NCBI RefSeq assembly: GCF_020829685.1
Contig: NZ_JAIVFR010000147.1
Span: forward strand, 1-10,123
Direction: 5' to 3'
Source: Nostoc sp. CHAB 5715
GTDB lineage: Bacteria; Cyanobacteriota; Cyanobacteriia; Cyanobacteriales; Nostocaceae
Length of the DNA: 10,123 bases
This document shows, one piece after another, positions 6,365-10,123 of this stretch (its first letter is position 1; the number at the start of each line of letters is the position of its first letter). Under the pieces are notes generated by a model that saw only the letters and a program-made list of their open reading frames with translations, did not search any database and was not told where the DNA came from. A program made the translations under genes and the position numbers.

Positions 6365-6369
6365 GGGAG
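6365..6369 (+). promoter_or_regulatory. Ribosome binding site deciding the chlP start
   Basis: GGGAG lies eight bases before TTG 6378. For the alternative TTG at 6363 the same GGGAG would be inside the coding region and nothing similar precedes it. This favours 6378. Confidence 0.7.
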
Positions 6370-6377
6370 AAAGACCT

Positions 6378-7598
6378 TTGACACTACGGGTTGCTGTTAT
6401 TGGGTCAGGCCCTGCTGGTTCATCTGCCGCAGAAACACTGGCAGCCTCTGGGATTGAAACCTACCTGTTTGAGCGGAAGCTAGACAATGCAAAGCCTTGT
6501 GGGGGTGCAATTCCTTTATGTATGGTGAGTGAATTTGACTTGCCACCAGAGATTATTGATCGCCGGGTACGGAAGATGAAAATGATTTCGCCTTCCAATC
6601 GTGAGGTTGATATCAATCTGGTAAATGAAGAAGAATATATAGGAATGTGCCGCCGAGAAGTACTAGATGGCTTTTTGCGCGATCGCGCGGCAAAAGTCGG
6701 CGCAAATTTAATTAATGCCACTGTTCATAAACTTGATATACCAGGAAACAATACTGATCCCTATACCATCCATTACGTTGACCATACAGAAGGGATATCA
6801 CAGGGTATTGCCAAAACTCTGAAGGTGGATCTAATTATTGGGGCGGATGGGGCTAATTCTCGCGTTGCTAAAGAAATGGACGCTGGGGATTACAATTATG
6901 CGATCGCTTTCCAAGAGCGAATTCGCTTACCCGAAGACAAAATGACCTACTATAACGACCTCGCCGAAATGTATGTCGGTGATGACGTTTCTACTGATTT
7001 CTACGCTTGGGTTTTCCCCAAATATGACCACGTAGCTGTCGGTACTGGTACAATGCAAATCAATAAAGCCAGCATCAAACAGTTACAAGCAGGTATCCGC
7101 GCTCGTGCTTGGGAGAAGCTAGCAGGTGGTAAAATCATCAAAGTTGAAGCCCACCCCATTCCTGAACATCCCCGTCCCCGTCGTGTTGTCGGTCGCATCG
7201 CTTTGGTGGGAGATGCTGCTGGTTATGTTACCAAGTCTTCTGGTGAAGGTATTTATTTTGCCGCTAAATCTGGGCGGATGTGTGCGGAAACTATTGTAGA
7301 AGCATCTAATAGTGGTAGCCGTATTCCTACAGAAAATGACCTGAAGGTTTACCTGAAACGTTGGGATAAAAAATACGGACTCACTTACAAGGTGCTGGAC
7401 ATTCTGCAAAGCGTGTTCTATCGTTCCGATGCTACCCGCGAGGCATTTGTGGAAATGTGCGATGACCTCGATGTGCAGCGATTGACATTCGATAGCTATC
7501 TGTATAAGACGGTTGTCCCAGCTAATCCTATCACCCAACTGAAAATTACTGCCAAAACCATTGGTAGTCTAATTCGGGGTAATGCCCTTGCACCTTAA
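6378..7598 (+). CDS. chlP: Geranylgeranyl diphosphate/geranylgeranyl-chlorophyll reductase ChlP
   Basis: A 406-residue FAD-dependent reductase that hydrogenates three double bonds of the geranylgeranyl chain (free diphosphate or chlorophyll-bound) with NADPH, supplying phytyl for chlorophyll a, tocopherol and phylloquinone at the thylakoid membrane. The FAD-binding Rossmann start RVAVIGSGPAGSSAAE is at 4-19, with the acidic ribose-binding E32 in FERK. The family hallmark KPCGGAIP is at 39-46. The DG motif GADGANSRV (about 155-163) and the GD motif ALVGDAAGYVTKSSGEGI (about 275-292) are intact. Length fits cyanobacterial ChlP. The start TTG 6378 gives MTLRVAVIG and has GGGAG eight bases ahead; a TTG at 6363 would add five residues. 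A perfect HIP1 site lies in the gene at 6679 and another at 6900. No other pigment gene lies nearby, so it is a single-gene unit. Confidence 0.95.
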   Translation: MTLRVAVIGSGPAGSSAAETLAASGIETYLFERKLDNAKPCGGAIPLCMVSEFDLPPEIIDRRVRKMKMISPSNREVDINLVNEEEYIGMCRREVLDGFLRDRAAKVGANLINATVHKLDIPGNNTDPYTIHYVDHTEGISQGIAKTLKVDLIIGADGANSRVAKEMDAGDYNYAIAFQERIRLPEDKMTYYNDLAEMYVGDDVSTDFYAWVFPKYDHVAVGTGTMQINKASIKQLQAGIRARAWEKLAGGKIIKVEAHPIPEHPRPRRVVGRIALVGDAAGYVTKSSGEGIYFAAKSGRMCAETIVEASNSGSRIPTENDLKVYLKRWDKKYGLTYKVLDILQSVFYRSDATREAFVEMCDDLDVQRLTFDSYLYKTVVPANPITQLKITAKTIGSLIRGNALAP

Positions 7599-7740
7599 CT
7601 GAGTGCGGAATACGGGAACTTGCAACAAAGAAATTACCCAATTTTGTGGGGCGGGCATCCTGCCCGTCCATCAATTAACTATAGTCTACACGCTTTACAA
7701 AAAATTACAACATAAAGTAATAGACATCTGTGAAAAAGAA

Positions 7741-7771
7741 TGTAGAGACGTAGCAGTGCTACGTCTCTACA
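7741..7771. repeat. Perfect 31-base palindrome
   Basis: TGTAGAGACGTAGCA and TGCTACGTCTCTACA flank a single G. A perfect 15-base stem is far beyond chance. It belongs to the GTAGAGACG type of repeat frequent between Nostoc genes. There is no T-run after it on either strand. Confidence 0.75.
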
Positions 7772-7809
7772 AGGGTTCTGGGTGACGCATATTTAATTTA
7801 TGGGAATGT

Positions 7810-7835
7810 CCATTTGATTTTCACAAATCAAATGG
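7810..7835. repeat. Perfect 11-base-pair hairpin
   Basis: CCATTTGATTT (7810-7820) and AAATCAAATGG (7825-7835) flank the loop TCAC. No T-run follows. It may add to termination after chlP or be another dispersed palindrome. Confidence 0.55.
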
Positions 7836-7937
7836 TATTACAGCAGTTTTCATGTATTTGAACCACATCTGTTGTAGGGGCACAGCAATGCTCATTGGTG
7901 TCAACAAAAGCCTAGAAATAGCAAAACTTTCGGCTTG

Positions 7938-8084
7938 ATATCATGTCCGCATAAATAGTTATGCTAACCACAGTCATTACACCCCACCCCTAGCCCCTCC
8001 CCGCTCTTCGGGAGGGGAGACAAAGCGTAGCTTTGGCGGGGTGGGGTTCTTCGGGTTTAATAAGCAATCAAGCGGACATGATAT
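7938..8084. mobile_element. MITE-like element with ATATCATGTCCGC ends
   Basis: ATATCATGTCCGC (7938-7950) is perfectly inverted as GCGGACATGATAT (8072-8084), with weaker matching further in. The centre (7981-8047) is a GC-rich double hairpin: outer ACCCCACCC/GGGTGGGGT, inner CCCCTCCC/GGGAGGGG (7994-8001 and 8010-8017) and CAAAGC/GCTTTG (8021-8035). The element is 147 bp and encodes nothing. Confidence 0.6.
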
Positions 8085-8090
8085 GACTCA

Positions 8091-8216
8091 CCCGCCTGGA
8101 ACTAAAGTTCCAGGCTAATAGCTAAAGTCTACTAAAGTAGACTAAAGATTTTTCGGATTATTTAGTCATCTAAAGATGACTTTCGCTATTAGCAAGGAAC
8201 TTCAGTTCCTTGCGGG
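8091..8216. repeat. Cloverleaf-like multi-hairpin element
   Basis: CCCGC (8091) and GCGGG (8212-8216) can close a structure with several perfect arms. CCTGGAACTAAAGTTCCAGG is at 8095-8114. A stem CTAATAGC/GCTATTAG (8115-8122 and 8185-8192) encloses AGTCTACT/AGTAGACT (8126-8143) and AGTCATCT/AGATGACT (8164-8181). CAAGGAACT/AGTTCCTTG is at 8193-8212. Three arms share the loop CTAAAG, the fourth CTTCAG. It could act as folded RNA or as single-stranded DNA. It may be a dispersed repeat rather than an independent RNA gene; no promoter is visible. Confidence 0.6.
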
Positions 8217-8368
8217 ACATGGCTTTTACGTTAAGTTGACACGTATGAGCTGGCTCGTGCCCCTACCGCGTGGTCTATTTACCTGAAAATAGCTGTAAAA
8301 TAAGTTTGGTCAAGTTATGTATAGCAGAAACTCGCCTATGATCACAGATAGTTGTAGCAGGCAACTAG

Positions 8369-8692
8369 ATGCCAGTCGTAGTAGCCAAGTTGTATGTAGA
8401 ATATCGAGATGATGCTTATTGGGTTAGAGATACCCGAATTTCCCTTGACTCTGTTGTATATGCCTTCCAAAGTGGGCAGTCACCTGAAAGCATTGTTCAG
8501 TCTTTCCCCCTGCTGAGACTTGAACAAGTTTATGGAGCGATCGCCTTTTATCTAGCCAATCGTGCTGACATTGACGCTTACTTAGCAGCCGAAGAAATAG
8601 CTTTTGATACCATGCCTCAACCGCTACAGGCTATTGATCCTGCTTTATATAACAAGTTGATGGCAGCTAAGGCAGCAAGAAAGGCAGTATAG
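8369..8692 (+). CDS. DUF433 domain protein (antitoxin-like partner)
   Basis: A 107-residue protein. The segment from about 8 to 73 matches the DUF433 pattern: YVEYRDDAYWVRDTRISLDSVVYAFQSG in two parts (YWVRDTRISLDSVV, then AFQSGQSPESIVQSFP), followed by LRLEQVYGAIAFYLANRADID. DUF433 proteins are small winged-helix-like, VapB-type antitoxin candidates and in cyanobacteria often precede a DUF5615/PIN-like gene, as here. The tail is alanine- and lysine-rich. The stop codon TAG overlaps the partner's GTG by one base, showing translational coupling of the original pair. The start ATG 8369 lacks a strong Shine-Dalgarno (only AGG at 8359-8361). A HIP1 octamer lies inside at 8537. The function as antitoxin is inferred from family and context. 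Confidence 0.8.
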   Translation: MPVVVAKLYVEYRDDAYWVRDTRISLDSVVYAFQSGQSPESIVQSFPLLRLEQVYGAIAFYLANRADIDAYLAAEEIAFDTMPQPLQAIDPALYNKLMAAKAARKAV

Positions 8693-9064
8693 TGAACATT
8701 CGTTACCAAGCCGATGCTGATTTGAATTAGGCGATCGTGACAGGAGTTCTGCGACGAGAATCCACAATTGACTTCCAAAGTGCCTTTACTGCTGGATTGA
8801 AAGGTGTAAAAGATCCAGAAGTATTGGCGATCGCCGCCAAGCAGGGGCGGATTCTTGTTAGCCATGATTGCCTTCGGCACGCTTTGCGAACGAAAAACAA
8901 TGCCATCAGAATTTGCGGAATTTATCGCAAACAATCAAAGTGCAGGAGTTATCATTGTCTCTAGAAAGTTAGCGATTGAAGTCGTTATCGAAGAATTGTT
9001 AGTGATTTGGTCAGCATCAAGTGCCGAAGAATGGGTTGATCGCATTGCAAAGCTACCTCTGTGA
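8692..9064 (+). pseudogene. Broken DUF5615/PIN-like toxin-type gene
   Basis: From GTG 8692 the frame reads NIRYQADADLN, then amber TAG at 8728-8730, then AIVTGVLRRE...GRILVSHD in the same frame to 8868. The conserved sequence RKTMPSEFAEFIANNQ resumes at 8891 in another frame and runs to the TGA at 9062-9064. The break is exactly 22 extra bases (8869-8890). Without them the gene is 117 codons with one internal TAG, a normal length for DUF5615 (PIN-like nuclease fold, usually partnered with DUF433). The early acidic DAD residues and SHD with RKTMP fit the family. Downstream fragments might be translated from internal starts (GTG 8737, TTG 8855), but neither is a full domain. Functional loss is inferred; read-through plus frameshifting is unlikely. 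Confidence 0.8.
8869..8890. repeat. 22-bp insertion resembling a small dispersed repeat
   Basis: The inserted bases consist of two mini-hairpins, TGCCTTCGGCA (8869-8879) and CGCTTTGCG (8880-8888), then AA. Joining CATGAT directly to CGAAAAACAATGCC restores His-Asp-Arg-Lys-Thr-Met-Pro. The motif GCCTTCGGCACGCT..GCGAACG is typical of the small dispersed repeats described in Nostoc genomes. No target duplication is visible. Confidence 0.75.
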
Positions 9065-9143
9065 CGCCAGCTAACAAATCGTTGGAGCAGATAGCGTTTC
9101 TCAGTCGTATGGAATACAGATTTTTGAGCGCTAATCTGGGATT

Positions 9144-9167
9144 AAAACCTAGATAAGACTAGGTTTT
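9144..9167. terminator. Terminator between convergent genes
   Basis: AAAACCTAG (9144-9152) and CTAGGTTTT (9159-9167) form a perfect nine-base stem with loop ATAAGA. The A and T runs are part of the stem on both strands, so it can serve both the + strand pseudogene (80 bases upstream) and the minus-strand gene ending at 9209. Confidence 0.6.
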
Positions 9168-9208
9168 GTAGTTACTGCTCGTAACCTCCCTGAACGTATA
9201 CAAATACA

Positions 9209-9625
9209 TCAAGCATTATATACTTGAATATAGATATCTAAAATTGTAGGATCATCTACTCCTCCTCCATCTACAGTTACTCTGTAACCATTGCCAATTA
9301 CCTCACTGATTTCAGAATTATCTGTTTTGACTGTATATCCGTTTCCTGCAAGTGCATTTATATATTGTCCATCGGAACCTGACCAAAATCGGAAGTTGGG
9401 AGCAGATGCACCGACAATTGTGATTACAGGAACATTGCCTTGTTCTAAAGTTCTTCCGCCGTTATTAAAAGATTTTGACTTAACTGTCTGTCCTGACTCG
9501 ACGGTTCCGCTTATTTCTTGTTGGTCACCGCCAGTAGCTTGATCGAGGTCATAGAATATTGGTGTACCACTTGTGTGATTTATAAATGTAAACTGATGGT
9601 CACCACCGGTTCTAAATGTAGCCAT
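9209..9625 (-). CDS. Small acidic beta-rich protein of unknown function
   Basis: A 138-residue protein starting at ATG 9625, with AGGAG six bases upstream, so the start is well supported. The sequence is rich in Gly, Asp, Thr, Val and Asn, has no cysteine, no signal peptide and no membrane segment, and is clearly acidic. Alternating hydrophobic stretches (HQFTFIN, VPVITIVG, NFRFWSG, GYRVTVDGG, ILDIYIQVYNA) suggest a single beta-sandwich. I do not recognise the family. The size, acidity and ESGQTVKSKSFNNGGR segment loosely recall aegerolysin-type proteins, but key tryptophans are missing and I would not assign it. It stands alone, with a shared terminator after it and about 350 bases of leader region before the next recognisable sequence. 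Confidence 0.75.
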   Translation of the reverse strand: MATFRTGGDHQFTFINHTSGTPIFYDLDQATGGDQQEISGTVESGQTVKSKSFNNGGRTLEQGNVPVITIVGASAPNFRFWSGSDGQYINALAGNGYTVKTDNSEISEVIGNGYRVTVDGGGVDDPTILDIYIQVYNA

Positions 9626-9977
9626 GTCGATCTCCTTTTCCCATTATTGATTGGGTTTACACATTTACAAAAATTTGATTACGTGAATCAGACTTGTTTG
9701 CTTTTCTTCTTTAATTAAGTTAAGTGCAAGCAAAATCAACTTATGCACTTTTGAGATAGGAATGTGAAGTTTTTGCTGAATCTAGAGTACATGCAACCTC
9801 TAACTAGACAAACAGGTTCGCAGCTTCCATCCAACGATCTCCCGGCTTTAAGGTGATAAGAAAAATGATTACCAAGTTGAACTAACCAAAGCTAAGTAAT
9901 CAGACGCAATTAATTACACCAATATGGGCTGAAATTCTTGACTAGACAAGAGTCAGTATGTAATTAATTCTGTCGTG
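9626..9977. other. Leader region of the small acidic gene
   Basis: No gene is recognised. The region is AT-rich, with a weak hairpin AAGTGCA/TGCACTT (9722-9728 and 9744-9750). The TAATTAATT motif near the right end and ATTAATTA at 9909 are similar. The promoter of the minus-strand gene should be here, but I cannot place it with confidence. Short open stretches read on the minus strand (around 9790-9900) match nothing I know. Confidence 0.4.
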
Positions 9978-10079
9978 TTACTTACGTTCGACAACCCAAC
10001 GTTTGGGTAGAAGGATAAAGCCCTTCGCATCAGTTGGACGACGTACAACCTCATAAAATCCAACGGTAAGTGTCCATGA
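9978..10079 (-). mobile_element. Remnant of an IS5-type transposase gene
   Basis: On the minus strand the 33-codon frame contains YEVVRRPTDAKGFILLPKRW followed by VVER, then AAG and the stop TAA. KGFxLLPKRWVVER is the conserved C-terminal DDE region (with the catalytic Glu) of IS5-family transposases, where the next residues are normally TFAWL. The homology stops abruptly on both sides: TAG at 10080 upstream and TAAG instead of the expected continuation. Only about 100 bases survive, so this is a dead fragment. Confidence 0.65.
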
Positions 10080-10095
10080 CTAATTTCATAAATCT

Positions 10096-10120
10096 CTCAG
10101 CCTGGTATAACCAGGCTGAG
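10096..10120. repeat. Perfect 11-base-pair hairpin at the right edge
   Basis: CTCAGCCTGGT (10096-10106) and ACCAGGCTGAG (10110-10120) flank ATA. It is cut off by the window end three bases later, so whether a T-run follows on the + strand cannot be seen. It could be the terminator of a gene beyond the window or a repeat next to the IS remnant. Confidence 0.55.
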
Positions 10121-10123
10121 GGG

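Larger units (their letters stand above)
5886..6377. other. Divergent intergenic region upstream of the transglutaminase gene and chlP
   Basis: It carries the promoters of both divergent genes and a block of dispersed repeats at about 5951-6198. The last 180 bases before chlP are free of obvious repeats and should contain its leader. I see candidate -35-like (TTGCAT, 6282) and -10-like (TAGTAT, 6337) hexamers, but their spacing is wrong for one promoter, so none is called. Confidence 0.5.
7874..8266. mobile_element. Inverted-repeat-bounded composite element without a transposase
   Basis: GTAGGGGCAC at 7874-7883 and GTGCCCCTAC at 8257-8266 begin inverted arms matching at 24 of 32 positions without gaps (shared GCTCAT and GTGTCAAC). 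The arms reach AAAAGCC after a seven-base gap. Inside are a second inverted-repeat element (7938-8084) and a cloverleaf-like hairpin array (8091-8216), placed side by side. No reading frame encodes a transposase. It is best read as a MITE-like element that carries or collected other repeats. No target duplication is evident. Confidence 0.5.
7599..8368. other. Repeat-filled spacer between chlP and the DUF433 gene
   Basis: No gene is supported in 770 bases. From left to right it holds a GCGGGCATCCTGCCCGT hairpin (about 7652-7668), a 31-base palindrome (7741-7771), a hairpin at 7810-7835, and a 393-bp inverted-repeat-bounded composite (7874-8266) with two sub-elements. About 100 bases of simple leader then precede the DUF433 gene. 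No strong terminator with a T-run follows chlP. Confidence 0.65.

Noticed and set aside
7603..7785. A 60-codon + strand open frame after chlP
   Set aside because: It runs through the GCGGGCATCCTGCCCGT hairpin and the 31-base palindrome; nothing suggests coding.
9790..9900. Possible tRNA or peptide on the basis of GGTTCG and an open minus-strand stretch
   Set aside because: No acceptor stem or anticodon arm can be built around GGTTCG, and the open stretch has no start, ribosome site or known motif.

Overview
The window looks like chromosomal DNA of a filamentous, probably heterocyst-forming cyanobacterium of the Nostoc/Anabaena group. The evidence is a clear chlP (geranylgeranyl reductase) gene, a cyanobacterial-type CysA ATPase, six perfect HIP1 octamers GCGATCGC (3057, 3603, 6679, 6900, 8537, 8827), heptanucleotide tandem repeats, and a very high load of small palindromic dispersed repeats in every intergenic space. 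Species cannot be fixed from the sequence alone.

Layout. 1-414: repeats and the leader of the first gene. 415-1808 (+): two tandem paralogues of a secreted four-cysteine protein resembling the DUF4360 family, each followed by a hairpin plus T-run. 1809-2969: a gene-free stretch with a 12-unit 21-bp minisatellite, a heptamer repeat and a 270-bp MITE-like element. 2970-3986 (-): cysA with a GTG start. 3987-4436: terminator and palindromic repeats. 4437-5885 (-): membrane-anchored transglutaminase-like protein. 5886-6377: dispersed repeats, then the chlP leader. 6378-7598 (+): chlP with a TTG start. 7599-8368: nested inverted-repeat elements, including a cloverleaf-like array of hairpins. 8369-9064 (+): a DUF433 gene followed by a broken DUF5615/PIN-like partner. 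9209-9625 (-): an unrecognised small acidic protein. 9978-10079 (-): a remnant of an IS5-type transposase, with a perfect hairpin at the right edge.

The genes do not form one pathway. cysA (sulfate import) and chlP (phytyl chain for chlorophyll and tocopherol) are housekeeping genes standing alone. The DUF4360-like pair and the DUF433/DUF5615 pair are accessory. The DUF433/DUF5615 pair resembles a toxin-antitoxin-like couple whose second gene is inactivated by an amber codon and by a 22-bp insertion that looks like a small dispersed repeat. Removing those 22 bases restores a continuous frame of exactly 117 codons apart from the amber.

I see no convincing new multi-gene system. The more unusual material is in the small elements: the inserted repeat, the self-complementary minisatellite, the cloverleaf element, and the ATG-to-ATC change at the expected start of the first DUF4360-like gene.
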